Source: Betaproteobacteria bacterium (GTDB lineage: Bacteria > Pseudomonadota > Gammaproteobacteria > Burkholderiales > SG8-41). From it: 33,864 bases of DNA. Below are positions 7,766 to 15,845 of the stretch, in pieces. The stretch's first letter is position 1; the number at the start of each line of letters is the position of its first letter. The notes under the pieces are model-generated. The model ran no database searches. It was not told where the DNA came from and was given only the letters and a program-made list of their open reading frames with translations. The DNA lies in the NCBI GenBank assembly GCA_947467315.1, contig CANIID010000015.1:1-33864 (forward strand), written 5' to 3'. The position numbers and the translations under genes are program-made.

Positions 7766-8836
7766 TCACGCTGGAAATTGGATGGGCTTCGTCACAAACG
7801 GCTTCCCCGCCGAACTGCGGCTCGACAGCGACACACACTGCCCCATCTGTGGCGCAACGCCGCCGCCGACGGTGACGTAAATCTCATCCGGCTGCACGGC
7901 ACACACAAAGGTTTTGCGTTCGCTCGGCGCGTTGTGGTCGGTATCGTCGTACGGTGTTGATTCGCCCTGCTTGCTGTCGTTTTGCCAATCGTAGGAATAC
8001 TTGAACGCGCGCTCGGCCAGCGTGTGGCGCAGTTTCTCGCGCGTATAACCCGCATCGGCGAACGAGCGCGCGAGCGACGGGTTCAATACAAACATGAAGC
8101 CGCGTTTTCCGCCACTGGTGGTGATGCCCAGGCGGCCGATATTGCGCGCCAGCAGGGTGATCGATTCGTTCAGGCCCACGGTGTTGATGGGCACGGCGAT
8201 CTGCGAATGCTCGCCGACCTTCATCACGGTAACGGCACTGTCACCGGCGGCGACGCCGAAATCCGTGTGCATGGGCGCCCACGGGCTGAGTTCCTGTTCT
8301 TCGCCGATGCAATAGCTCCACGACGCCGGATGGCCCATGGTGCCTTTGATGAGTTTGCCAGGATGCGCGCGACCGATGTTCCACAAAATCAAGCGCACCG
8401 CGCGGCCAATGGTGGCGTTGGCACGCCCGCCGTTCGGCCCGAAGACCCATTCGCGTGTATGGAACTGGAGCTTGCTCACCGCGGAACCCGACACGATCGT
8501 ACACAGCGATGCGGAGCCGGTGGATTGCGTGGTGGTGATCAGCAGCGTGGGATCGGCGATGCATTCGACCGCCGCGATCACCACCGGCACATATTCCGGC
8601 AGGCAGCCCGCCATCGCACAATTGGCGATGACGTTTTCGATGGTGGCGACACCGTCACCAGGAAACACGGTGCCCAGCACTTCCTGCGGATCGCGCTTAA
8701 CGTAATCGAGCATCGCCGACACCACTTTGCGTGTCGGCGGAAACACCGGCAGACCATCAGTCCACTCATTGGCGTAGGCAAATTCGGTGAAGTCTTCTAC
8801 TGATTCGATAGTGTGTATTTCGGCGGCGCTCGCCAT
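7766..8836 (-). CDS. Partner protein of the UGSC selenoprotein (WTDGLPxxPPT domain)
   Basis: A 356-residue protein without signal peptide, homologous to the C-terminal domain of the UGSC fusion at 4402-6090. Shared blocks in order: EWTDGLPVFPPT (W25), CAMAGCLPEYVPVVIAAVE with a conserved C78, NATIGRAVRLILWNIGRAHPG, KGTMGHPASWSYCIGEEQE and SPWAPMH. I do not recognise a named enzyme family. It lies 22 nt upstream of the stand-alone UGSC gene on the same strand, and the two are fused elsewhere in this window, so they almost certainly act together, for example as two subunits of one selenoenzyme. The conserved MAGC cysteine could exchange thiol or selenide equivalents with the UxxC centre; that is inference. 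Confidence 0.85.
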   Translation of the reverse strand: MASAAEIHTIESVEDFTEFAYANEWTDGLPVFPPTRKVVSAMLDYVKRDPQEVLGTVFPGDGVATIENVIANCAMAGCLPEYVPVVIAAVECIADPTLLITTTQSTGSASLCTIVSGSAVSKLQFHTREWVFGPNGGRANATIGRAVRLILWNIGRAHPGKLIKGTMGHPASWSYCIGEEQELSPWAPMHTDFGVAAGDSAVTVMKVGEHSQIAVPINTVGLNESITLLARNIGRLGITTSGGKRGFMFVLNPSLARSFADAGYTREKLRHTLAERAFKYSYDWQNDSKQGESTPYDDTDHNAPSERKTFVCAVQPDEIYVTVGGGVAPQMGQCVSLSSRSSAGKPFVTKPIQFPA

Positions 8837-8958
8837 GGGACGGACTCCAAGTTTTTAAACATCATCGCGAATGCGCGCCGCGAATGCAAATGCCTCCCGC
8901 GCAAGCTAAACACACGAGTTCGTATTGCGATACATTTCACATCCGCAACCGCGTGATA

Positions 8959-8996
8959 ATAAGTAACACATTGTTTTTTAACAAAAATATAATTTG
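8959..8996 (+). promoter_or_regulatory. AT-rich divergent intergenic region with a perfect -10 hexamer
   Basis: TATAAT at 8988-8993 lies between divergent genes and points toward 9126. A -35 match 17 nt upstream (AACACA) is poor. The stretch TAAGTA...TTGTTTTTTAAC...ATAT also loosely resembles the dispersed AT-rich element, so it may be a degenerate seventh copy. Transcription from here would give a leader of about 125 nt. Confidence 0.35.
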
Positions 8997-9125
8997 CTCC
9001 TCCGGCGTTCCTGTGGACGCCCCGGTATTGTTATCATCGGCACTCTGAGCTTTCCCATCTCTGGCGCTACTGCCCGTCACTCGCGGCGGCGCGCCGAGTC
9101 AAAAATAAACTCTGTAGACCCATTC

Positions 9126-9599
9126 ATGATTGAAGTTAATGAACGTATTGAAGTCGCCTCGACCCCGCAAGCGGTATGGGCCATTCTTTCCGACCCCAGC
9201 GCGGTGGTCGAGTGCGTGGAGGGCGCGGTACTAGGCGACAAGCAGGACGACGGATCATTCAACGCCAAGATGGCGGTGAAATTCGGCCCGGCCAAAATCT
9301 CGTTTAACGCCAACGTGCTGGTCGAATACGACGAGGCCAATCAATCGGGTAATGTCACCGCGCGCGGCAAGGATGGCATCAGCGGCACCAAGTTCAAAAC
9401 CACCATGCATTTCAAGGTGGAAGGCCAGGATGCGCCGCCAGATAACGTCATGACCGCCGTGCCCATCAAGGCCGAATGCGAGCTGAACGGTCGGCTCGCG
9501 CATTTGATCGAATCCGGCGCGAATCTCGTTATTAAGCGCATGACTACAAGTTTTGCGGAGAAGCTGGCTGAACGCTGCGGCGGCGCTAAGACCACCTGA
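9126..9599 (+). CDS. CoxG-like SRPBCC-family protein
   Basis: A 157-residue protein of the SRPBCC (START/Bet v1-like) fold, closest in pattern to the CoxG family (carbon monoxide dehydrogenase subunit G). The N-terminus IEVNERIEVASTPQAVWAIL followed by SDPSAVVECVEG is the family's first strand and helix. Later blocks KFGPAKISFNANVLVEYDE and GRLAHLIESGANLVIKRM complete the fold, which makes a hydrophobic ligand pocket or membrane-recruitment module. No CO dehydrogenase coxMSL genes are visible, so a CO-oxidation role is not supported. It precedes the ThDP enzyme gene by 59 nt on the same strand and may be co-transcribed. The ATG at 9126 is chosen because the fold begins immediately after it. 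Confidence 0.85.
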   Translation: MIEVNERIEVASTPQAVWAILSDPSAVVECVEGAVLGDKQDDGSFNAKMAVKFGPAKISFNANVLVEYDEANQSGNVTARGKDGISGTKFKTTMHFKVEGQDAPPDNVMTAVPIKAECELNGRLAHLIESGANLVIKRMTTSFAEKLAERCGGAKTT

Positions 9600-9658
9600 T
9601 GCCGCCTGATTTTTTGATGTGATTTTTTACCGGCAGGACAATTCAAGGAGGATGGACG

Positions 9659-11308
9659 ATGAAGGTGTATGAACGACTTTCGCAGGCATTCAAGGCCGAA
9701 GGCACCACCAACGTATTTGGCATGATGGGCGACGGCAATATGTATTGGCAGTACGCCAACAGCAAGAACGGCATCATCATGCACGAGGTGCGCCATGAAG
9801 GCGTGGGCTTGGGCATGGCCGACGGCTGGGCGCGTGCCACGCGCAACCCCGGCGTGTGTACCGCGACCTGCGGCCCCGGCACCACGCAATTGGCTACCGC
9901 GTTCGTGACCGCCGCGCGCGCGTCTTCGCCGGTAGTGGCGTTCTGCGGCGAATTTCCGACCAGCGACGACGAATACACGCAGGCGCTGGACCAGGCCGCG
10001 TTCGCGCATGGCTGCGAAGCCGCGTTCGTGCGCATGGGCACGGCCGACGACGCCGATGAAGCGGTGCGCAAGGCGTTCTACATCGCGCGCACGCAATCGC
10101 GCCCGGTGCTGCTCTCCGTGCCGATGGATTTGCAGCAAAAAGAGTGGGACGACGATGATCCCTATGTGCCCTCCACCGCCATCATTCCGAAGCGCACGGT
10201 CACGCCGCATCAATCCGCGATTGAGCAGGCCGCCGACATGCTGATGAAAGCGAAGCGTCCGGTGATTCTGGTCGGGCGCGGCGCGCAGTGGGCCGGCGCA
10301 GGCGACGAAATCCGCAAGCTTGCCGCGCGCACCGGCGCACTGATCGCCACCACGCTGCAAGCCAAGAACTGGCTGGGCGACGACGAGTACCACATCGGCA
10401 TCTCCGGCACCTATGCCACCAAAACGGCGATGAATCTGCTATCCGAATCCGACGTCGTGGTCGCGGTGGGCGCGAGCCTTAACCGTTACACCACGCACGA
10501 AGGGCTGCTCTACCCGGAAGCCAAGTTCATCCACATCGACCCGAAAGCGCACGTGCTGCTGCCGCGCGGCCGGGGCGCCGATCACTACGTGCAGTCCGAC
10601 GGCAAGGCCGGCGTGGCCGCGATTGATGCCGAACTCGCCAAGCGCAACTTCAAGCAACTGGGCTACCGCACCGGCCAGGTGAAGGAAAAACTCGCCAATG
10701 CGTGGGAAGACCGTCACGAGTACAAAATCGACGCAGGCACGCTCGATCCGCGTCCGTTGTGCCTTGCGCTCGACGACATGATTCCCGACAACATCAGCCT
10801 GTTCGCGGGCAGCGGCTGCACCGCCGGCTTCACCAATATCATCTTCAGAAAACCGCGTCCGATCGTGATGCCGGGGCATTTCTTCGGCTGCATCGGGCAG
10901 ATGATGCCCGCCGCGGTGGGCTCGGTTATCGCCACCGGCATGAAGCCCGCGATCCTGATGGATGGCGATGCCAGCACCATGATGCACATCGGCGACTTCG
11001 ACACCATGGTGCGCTACAAGGTGCCGCTGCTGATTTTCTGCATGAACAACGAGTGTCTCGGCGCCGAGTACTACAAACTCGACGCACACGACATGGCGGT
11101 GGAAACCTCATGCATCCCCACCGCCGACCTCGGCGCGGTGGCGCGTGCGTTCGGCGGACGCGGTGCATTGTGCCGCACAGTGGATGAAGTGAAAAAAGCC
11201 ACCGCCGAGTGGCTCGCCAATCCCGGTCCGATGATTATCGACGTGCGCGTGTCGCGCTCGGTGGTAACGCTGCCGTATCGCCGGATTCATTACGGCGAGG
11301 ACGAATAA
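9659..11308 (+). CDS. Thiamine-diphosphate-dependent enzyme (acetolactate synthase-like) 1
   Basis: A 549-residue ThDP enzyme of the acetolactate synthase / benzoylformate decarboxylase superfamily, which cleaves or forms bonds next to 2-oxo groups. AAGGAGG precedes the ATG by 7 nt. The three-domain order is visible: an N-terminal PYR domain with the ThDP-activating Glu in EVRHEGVGLGMADGWAR (E47), a central domain (RPVILVGRGAQWAGAGDEI), and a C-terminal PP domain with the metal/ThDP motif MDGD (435-437) to MNNE (463-465). The sequence is far from authentic IlvB, and no small regulatory subunit is nearby, so it is probably catabolic, perhaps a 2-oxoacid decarboxylase or a carboligase. It ends at a strong terminator. 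Substrate not assignable. Confidence 0.93.
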   Translation: MKVYERLSQAFKAEGTTNVFGMMGDGNMYWQYANSKNGIIMHEVRHEGVGLGMADGWARATRNPGVCTATCGPGTTQLATAFVTAARASSPVVAFCGEFPTSDDEYTQALDQAAFAHGCEAAFVRMGTADDADEAVRKAFYIARTQSRPVLLSVPMDLQQKEWDDDDPYVPSTAIIPKRTVTPHQSAIEQAADMLMKAKRPVILVGRGAQWAGAGDEIRKLAARTGALIATTLQAKNWLGDDEYHIGISGTYATKTAMNLLSESDVVVAVGASLNRYTTHEGLLYPEAKFIHIDPKAHVLLPRGRGADHYVQSDGKAGVAAIDAELAKRNFKQLGYRTGQVKEKLANAWEDRHEYKIDAGTLDPRPLCLALDDMIPDNISLFAGSGCTAGFTNIIFRKPRPIVMPGHFFGCIGQMMPAAVGSVIATGMKPAILMDGDASTMMHIGDFDTMVRYKVPLLIFCMNNECLGAEYYKLDAHDMAVETSCIPTADLGAVARAFGGRGALCRTVDEVKKATAEWLANPGPMIIDVRVSRSVVTLPYRRIHYGEDE

Positions 11309-11350
11309 GCACCCGCGTTACGCCAGCGCGTTGTATTGCGCACAGCAACA

Positions 11351-11379
11351 AACGGCCCCGGAAACGGGGCCGTTTTTTT
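11351..11379 (+). terminator. Strong rho-independent terminator
   Basis: AACGGCCCCG, loop GAAA, CGGGGCCGTT, followed by a run of seven T. It lies 42 nt after the ThDP enzyme gene and is the clearest terminator in the window. Confidence 0.92.
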
Positions 11380-11433
11380 ATGTCCGTGGTGCGTGCTATG
11401 CTTTCCGTTGCCCCGATTGACGGAGACCGTGCC

Positions 11434-12404
11434 ATGAAACGCCCGCTCGTGTGGATGTCTTTGATACTCAGCGCTGTCGCCACCAACGCGCTTTCGCAGC
11501 CGGCGCAAAACACCGCGTGGCCCGACAAACCCGTGCGCGTGGTGGTGCCGTTTGCCGCCGGCGGCAGCACCGACATCATCGCGCGCGTGCTGGCGGCGCG
11601 ACTCACGCAGGAATTCGGCCAGCAGTTCATCATCGACAATCGCGGCGGTGCGGGCGGCTCCACGGGTGCCGAGATCGTGGTGCGCGCCAATCCCGATGGC
11701 TACACCTTGATTATCGTGGCCACGAGTTATGCCACTAATGCCGCGCTCTACAAACTGCCGTACGATCCGGTCAAAGGCATCACGCCGGTGGCGCTGCTGC
11801 ACAGCGGGCCTTTTCTGCTGGCGGTGAACAACAATGTCGCCGCAGCCAGCGTGAAGGATTCATCGAAACCCTGCGCGCGAAGCCCGCCGGTTTTAACTAC
11901 GGCTCATCCGGCATCGGCGGCGCGTCGCATCTGGCCACCGAGTTGTTCAAGCAGATGACCGGCACGCCATCGACGCACGTGCCGTACAAGGGCGACGCGC
12001 CCGCGATTTCCGATCTGATCGGCGGGCAGGTTCAGTTCATTCTGTCGTCCGTCCCGGCGCTGATACAACACGTCAAGGGTGGCCGGGTGCGCGCGCTGGC
12101 GGTAACCACCGCGCAACGCTGGCCCGATTTGCCCGAACTACCTGCCGTCGCGGAAACCGTGCCGGGTTACGAACACACCTCATGGAACGGCCTGTGGGGG
12201 CCGGCGGGCATGCCGCGCGCCATGGTCGCACGGCTGAATCAAACACTGGCGCGCTTGTTGAAACTGCCCGACGTGCAGGAAAAGCTGCGCGCCGACGGCC
12301 GCGCGCCCGCGCATACGTCGCCCGACGAATTCGCACGCATCATCGAGCGCGATATCGCCAAGTGGTCCAAGGTGGTGAAGGCGGGCGACATCAAGGTAAA
12401 CTGA
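11434..12404 (+). pseudogene. Bug/TctC-family substrate-binding protein 4, frameshifted
   Basis: It begins as a normal exported binding protein from ATG 11434 (signal peptide MKRPLVWMSLILSAVATNALSQ, then KPVRVVVPFAAGGSTDIIAR, NPDGYTLI and KLPYDPVKG). At 11859-11861 the frame shifts: GGATTCATCG replaces the expected GGATTTCATCG. Restoring one T makes the reading continue as VKDFIETLRAKPAGFNYGSSGIGG and then HLATELFKQM through to the stop at 12404, with all late family blocks intact. Read as it stands, translation would run into a wrong frame after about codon 142. The rest shows no decay, so this is either a recent one-base loss or a base-calling error. Its closest relative in the window is the binding protein at 26799. 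Confidence 0.88.
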
Positions 12405-12425
12405 CTCGCGCCGCCACATCACTCG

Positions 12426-12776
12426 CTACATCACCTTATGCAACGTGTGCTGCCGATTGCGCGTAAAGGGCCGCACGTGTGTAGACCAGCGCCCGGCATC
12501 AACCGCCTTCGCCCACTCGGGGCTCACCAGCACATCCGGATTTTCCAATTCAACAATGCAGGCATAGCGCGGTTTACCCTGGGCATCAACGGTCTTGGTT
12601 TCACCCCCCATGCTCACGCGCAACGTATCCAGCTTTGCGCGCGTGACGGACACCACGCCCGGCACTTTGGAAAGGTGCGGTATGTGTTCCGTGTCATAGA
12701 CTTCGTTGAAGATCGCGTCCTTGTCCGCGTCGACATCCATGGCTGCGGTAAAAATCCACTTGCCGGTGATAGGCAT
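12426..12776 (-). CDS. Small EthD/dimeric alpha-beta barrel-like protein
   Basis: A 116-residue protein. ATG 12776 is preferred because the sequence upstream is a dispersed repeat. The pattern GKWIFTAAMDVDADKDAIFNEVYDTEHIPHL, with KVPGVVSVTRAKL, resembles the EthD or ferredoxin-like dimeric alpha-beta barrel families, where a YDxEHIP segment is common. A later block is KPRYACIVELENPDVLVSPEW. Such proteins often accompany catabolic clusters, but their functions vary. It lies downstream of the amidohydrolase gene on the same strand, separated by tandem hairpin repeats. No catalytic assignment is made. Confidence 0.72.
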   Translation of the reverse strand: MPITGKWIFTAAMDVDADKDAIFNEVYDTEHIPHLSKVPGVVSVTRAKLDTLRVSMGGETKTVDAQGKPRYACIVELENPDVLVSPEWAKAVDAGRWSTHVRPFTRNRQHTLHKVM

Positions 12777-12815
12777 GCTGGTATTCCCTGATAAGTTGAG
12801 GTTGAAATTAGGTAG

Positions 12816-12835
12816 GTTGGGCTGACAAGCCCAAC
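12816..12835. repeat. Dispersed hairpin repeat, GTTGGGCT/AGCCCAAC, copy A
   Basis: A perfect 8-bp stem with loop GACA. Together with copy B it forms a pair of tandem hairpins between two leftward genes. A degraded relative lies at about 33652-33673 after the amidase gene. Confidence 0.75.
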
Positions 12836-12861
12836 ACAAGAGCGCCGCATCACACACAGGC

Positions 12862-12881
12862 GTTGGGCTTTTCAGCCCAAC
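12862..12881. repeat. Dispersed hairpin repeat, GTTGGGCT/AGCCCAAC, copy B
   Basis: Same 8-bp stem as copy A, with loop TTTC. The two copies are 26 nt apart. They may act on RNA stability or transcription read-through between 12914 and 12776; this is inference. Confidence 0.75.
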
Positions 12882-12913
12882 CGACAACTCTCACGCGCCC
12901 GCCCCCACACTGT

Positions 12914-13729
12914 TTATCCCTTCAAATTCCAGCCAATAAAGTTGCACAACGCGCGCCCCATCACCAACTCCAGATCACGCCCTTTCAACCACGGCATCTC
13001 CTCGGTAAACATGGTGACGCACTGGCGATAGGTGCAGGGCATGCGCGTGATGTCGGTGCCCCAGAACATGCGCTCCGGGCCGAAGGCATCAAAAATTTGT
13101 TTGATGTAGGAATGGATGTTGCGATACGGATACACGTGCGTGGAGTAGCTCGGCCCGCCAGTGGCTTTAACGGCCACGTTCGGAAATTTCGCCAGCGCCA
13201 GCAGCTCCGGCAAATCCGAAAACCCCGCGTCGTCCACGCTGAAACGCGGACGCGCCATGTGATCGACCAGAATTTTCAAATTCGGATATTTCGCAGCCAC
13301 CGTGGCCACCGCCGCGCAACGATTCGGCACCAGCAAGCCTATCGGCAAACCCGCTTTTTCCGCCGCCGGCCACAGCCAATCGAGTGTGCCATCGACCATG
13401 CGGTTTTCTTCGCCGGGTTTCAAAAACGCAAAACGCAGACCGAGCATGCCCGGCTGATTTTTCCAGGTGTCGATCAGCGCGCGGCTTTCCGGCTTCGCCA
13501 CATCAAAAAATCCGAGCACCGACAAGCGATTGGGATGTTGCTTCGCTGCCGCAATCGCGACCTCGTTCGCGTTGACATCCCAGCTGGGCGGATGCAGCAC
13601 CGCGCCGGTGACGCCTGCAGTATCCATATCGCGCAGCAACTCGTCCTGGGTATACGAACTGGTTTGGCGATGGATGTGCACGGGCGTGCCACTGGTCCAA
13701 ATGTGTACCTGCGCGTCAACGATAAGCAT
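12914..13729 (-). CDS. Amidohydrolase-2 family metal-dependent hydrolase/decarboxylase
   Basis: A 271-residue TIM-barrel protein of the amidohydrolase_2 family, which includes lactone hydrolases such as 2-pyrone-4,6-dicarboxylate lactonase and aromatic acid decarboxylases. The N-terminus MLIVDAQVHIW carries the first strand. Only H9 of the usual HxH pair remains, as often happens in the lactonase-like branch. Other blocks are GAVLHPPSWD, GLRFAFLKPGEEN, ILVDHMARPRF and MFWGTDITRMPCTYRQ, whose Asp is a typical metal or catalytic residue. There is no signal peptide. It may act on ring-cleavage lactones, in keeping with the cupin and dienelactone hydrolase-like genes further right, but the substrate is unknown. 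Confidence 0.88.
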   Translation of the reverse strand: MLIVDAQVHIWTSGTPVHIHRQTSSYTQDELLRDMDTAGVTGAVLHPPSWDVNANEVAIAAAKQHPNRLSVLGFFDVAKPESRALIDTWKNQPGMLGLRFAFLKPGEENRMVDGTLDWLWPAAEKAGLPIGLLVPNRCAAVATVAAKYPNLKILVDHMARPRFSVDDAGFSDLPELLALAKFPNVAVKATGGPSYSTHVYPYRNIHSYIKQIFDAFGPERMFWGTDITRMPCTYRQCVTMFTEEMPWLKGRDLELVMGRALCNFIGWNLKG

Positions 13730-13800
13730 TGTTTCGATCTCCTGAGATGGTGTAAGAAAAGCGGCTGATTATAGGCGACGAAGTGTCTGTCGCCAGATTA

Positions 13801-13830
13801 ACGTAAGTATATGTTTATATTGATATTTTA
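13801..13830 (+). repeat. AT-rich dispersed element, copy 3
   Basis: It reads ACGTAAGTATATGTTTATAT then TGATATTTTA. It reaches the stop codon of the leftward gene at 13828, and matches copies 4 and 6 best. Confidence 0.6.
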
Positions 13831-14250
13831 ATGCCTCTGCGCGTATCGCTCCAGCAGCTCAAAGACACCCATGCCCGCCAGCATCGCCACGGCAAATATC
13901 AGTCCCTTCGCTACGCCCGCGCCCACGAGTACCAGCGCGGGGCCGGGACAGATACCTGCCAAACCCCAGCCCACGCCAAACAGCAGGCTGCCCATAACAA
14001 GGCGACGGTCGATGTGACGTGCTACGGGCAACACCATCGGCAAACCCAACCATGAAGTGTGACGCCGCTTCGCCAGTGCGAACGCGGCAAGCCCCACCCC
14101 GATGGCGCCGGCCATCACCAGAGCGAGTGATGGATCCCACTTGCCGGCGAGATCCAGAAAGCCCAGCACCTTCGCCGGGTTCGACATGCCCGACACAATC
14201 AAGCCGATGCCGAACACCAGGCCCGCGAAAAAAGAAAACAGGGCGTTCAT
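13828..14250 (-). CDS. YeeE/YedE-family membrane protein, second half (DUF6691-like)
   Basis: A 140-residue integral membrane protein with about four hydrophobic segments: ALFSFFAGLVFGIGLIVSG, LALVMAGAIGVGLAAFALA, the GSLLFGVGWGLAGICPGPAL region, and GLIFAVAMLAGMGVFELL. NPAKVLGFLDLAGKWDPSL is the standard signature of this half-transporter, and C101 in GICPGPA is the cysteine expected on the transport path. Its ATG overlaps the TGA of the upstream half (TGATG), so the two are co-translated. Family members carry thiosulfate or other sulfur compounds in or out of the cell, and YedE relatives have been proposed to carry selenium compounds. The latter would fit a window with three selenoprotein genes, but the sequence does not prove it. 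Confidence 0.88.
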   Translation of the reverse strand: MNALFSFFAGLVFGIGLIVSGMSNPAKVLGFLDLAGKWDPSLALVMAGAIGVGLAAFALAKRRHTSWLGLPMVLPVARHIDRRLVMGSLLFGVGWGLAGICPGPALVLVGAGVAKGLIFAVAMLAGMGVFELLERYAQRH

Positions 14251-14681
14251 CACACGCCCCCGTGCCGCATCACAAACACCGTCGCAAACCCCGCGCCCAT
14301 GAACAACAAGGTTGCCACCAAAGAGCGCGCCGACAACCGCGACAAGCCGCACACGCCGTGACCGCTGGTGCAGCCCGCGCCGTAGCGCGTGCTCACGCCT
14401 ACAAGCACACCCGCGATTACCAGTACCGTATCGCTGGCGTCGATACGGCTCGCAGGCAGCGCGGCAAACAGTTGATACGTCACCGGCGCGGCGATCAATC
14501 CGATCACAAACGCCAGCCGCCAACTCACGTCGCCCTCCTTCGGGCGCAGCAGGCCACCCACGATGCCGCTGATGCCGGCGATGCGTCCGTTGAACAGCAC
14601 GAACATCGCGGCCGCAAGGCCGATCAACACGCCGCCAGCCAGCGCGGCAAGCGGGGTAAATCCGATCAGATCGATGGTCAT
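14250..14681 (-). CDS. YeeE/YedE-family membrane protein, first half
   Basis: A 143-residue membrane protein and first gene of a split YeeE/YedE pair. Hydrophobic segments: PLAALAGGVLIGLAAAMFVL, WRLAFVIGLIAAPVTYQLF, TVLVIAGVLVGVS and SLVATLLFMGAGFATVF. The signature GAGCTSGHGVCGLSRLS carries C104 and C111, equivalent to the cysteine-bearing loops that relay thiosulfate in YeeE. A full-length YeeE combines both halves in one chain of roughly twice this size. It starts 11 nt after the end of binding protein 5. No sulfurtransferase (TusA-like) or persulfide dioxygenase gene is adjacent, so sulfur uptake versus export cannot be decided. Confidence 0.9.
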   Translation of the reverse strand: MTIDLIGFTPLAALAGGVLIGLAAAMFVLFNGRIAGISGIVGGLLRPKEGDVSWRLAFVIGLIAAPVTYQLFAALPASRIDASDTVLVIAGVLVGVSTRYGAGCTSGHGVCGLSRLSARSLVATLLFMGAGFATVFVMRHGGV

Positions 14682-14692
14682 TGCGCGCCCCG

Positions 14693-15664
14693 TTAATCCG
14701 CCTTCAATCCCGCATCCCTCGACACCTTGGTCCAGCGCGCGAGTTCGGCGCGATACATCGCGTTGAATTCCACGTGGCCCGGCGCCGTGGGGTCCATGTC
14801 CTGCTGCTCGATTTTCGGACGCAGATCGGGGCTTTTGATGGCTTTCACAAATTCGGCATTCACCTTCGTCAACACGGCTGGCGGCACATTTGCAGGCGCG
14901 AACAAACCCTGCCAGGTGGTCACCACGAAGCCGGGCAGATCGCCTTCATCGAGCGTGCGCAAATCCGGCAGCGACGCGATGCGTTTTTTACCAGTGACGC
15001 CGAGCGCGCGCAGCCGCCCGTCGCGCACATGCGGCACGGCGGTCAGCACCGCGCCCATCATGAATTGCACGCGCCCGGCGATCATGTCGATCAACGACGG
15101 CGCGGTGCCTTTATACGGAATGTGCTGCGTGGTGATGCCCACGCGTTGCGAGAACATCACAGGCGCCAGATGCGTGCTGGTGCCGGTGCCCGACGAGGCA
15201 AAATTCATTTGCCCCGGTCGTGCCTTGGCGTAGGCGATGAACTCCGCCACGCTTTTGATCGGCAGCGAGGGATGCACCATGAAGATCAAACACCCGGCGC
15301 CGATTTCGGTAACGGGCGTGATGTCTTTCAACGGATCGTACGGCAGCTTCGAGTAGAGCCCCGGCGACACCGCAATCGCATTCGATGAATACAGCAACGT
15401 GTGGCCATCGCCCGCCGCGCGCGTGAGTATCTCCACCGCGATGTTGCCCGCCGCGCCGGGGCGGTTATCCACCACCACCTGCTGGCCGGTCTGCTGCGCG
15501 ACTTTTTCGCTGACGATGCGCGCCACCACATCGGTCGGCCCGCCGGGTGGAAAGCCCACCAGCATGCGTATCGGTTTGGTCGGCCAATTTTGCGCCTGAC
15601 CTGCCGCGCTCGCCGCAAGGCAAAGCAATAGGACGGATAAGGCAAATTTCGGTTGCAAGGTCAT
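14693..15664 (-). CDS. Bug/TctC-family substrate-binding protein 5
   Basis: A 323-residue exported binding protein. ATG 15664 follows a GGAGG ribosome-binding site; a TTG three bases earlier is less likely. The signal peptide is FALSVLLLCLAASAAGQAQ. Family blocks: KPIRMLVGFPPGGPTDVVAR, VVVDNRPGAAGNIAVE, LLYSSNAIAVSPGLYSKLPY, DPLKDITPVTE and FASSGTGTSTHLAPVMF. It lies directly upstream of the split YeeE/YedE pair on the same strand (11 nt gap), so the three may form one transcript. That may hint at a sulfur-containing ligand, but gene order among Bug proteins is often not informative. Confidence 0.94.
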   Translation of the reverse strand: MTLQPKFALSVLLLCLAASAAGQAQNWPTKPIRMLVGFPPGGPTDVVARIVSEKVAQQTGQQVVVDNRPGAAGNIAVEILTRAAGDGHTLLYSSNAIAVSPGLYSKLPYDPLKDITPVTEIGAGCLIFMVHPSLPIKSVAEFIAYAKARPGQMNFASSGTGTSTHLAPVMFSQRVGITTQHIPYKGTAPSLIDMIAGRVQFMMGAVLTAVPHVRDGRLRALGVTGKKRIASLPDLRTLDEGDLPGFVVTTWQGLFAPANVPPAVLTKVNAEFVKAIKSPDLRPKIEQQDMDPTAPGHVEFNAMYRAELARWTKVSRDAGLKAD

Positions 15665-15845
15665 CAAGACGCGCCTCCAGAGATTACGAGTTATCAGCTC
15701 GCATTATTCACCAATTGAACTTCGCCGTCACAGTGCCGTGCGGCCATTTGTGAGTTTCGCCATTTCGAGTTAAATTGCTGATAGCGTCAATCCGCTTCAT
15801 TCTGTTCTATTCGGCTTCATCTGGCTTCAACAAGGGGAATCACAC

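Noticed and set aside
9126-9599. CoxG-like protein as evidence for a CO dehydrogenase operon
   Set aside because: No coxM, coxS or coxL genes nearby; CoxG-like SRPBCC proteins occur widely in other contexts.
12812-12881. Tandem GTTGGGCT hairpins as a CRISPR array
   Set aside because: Only two units, palindromic, with a 26-nt gap and no further copies in tandem or cas genes; they are dispersed hairpin repeats.
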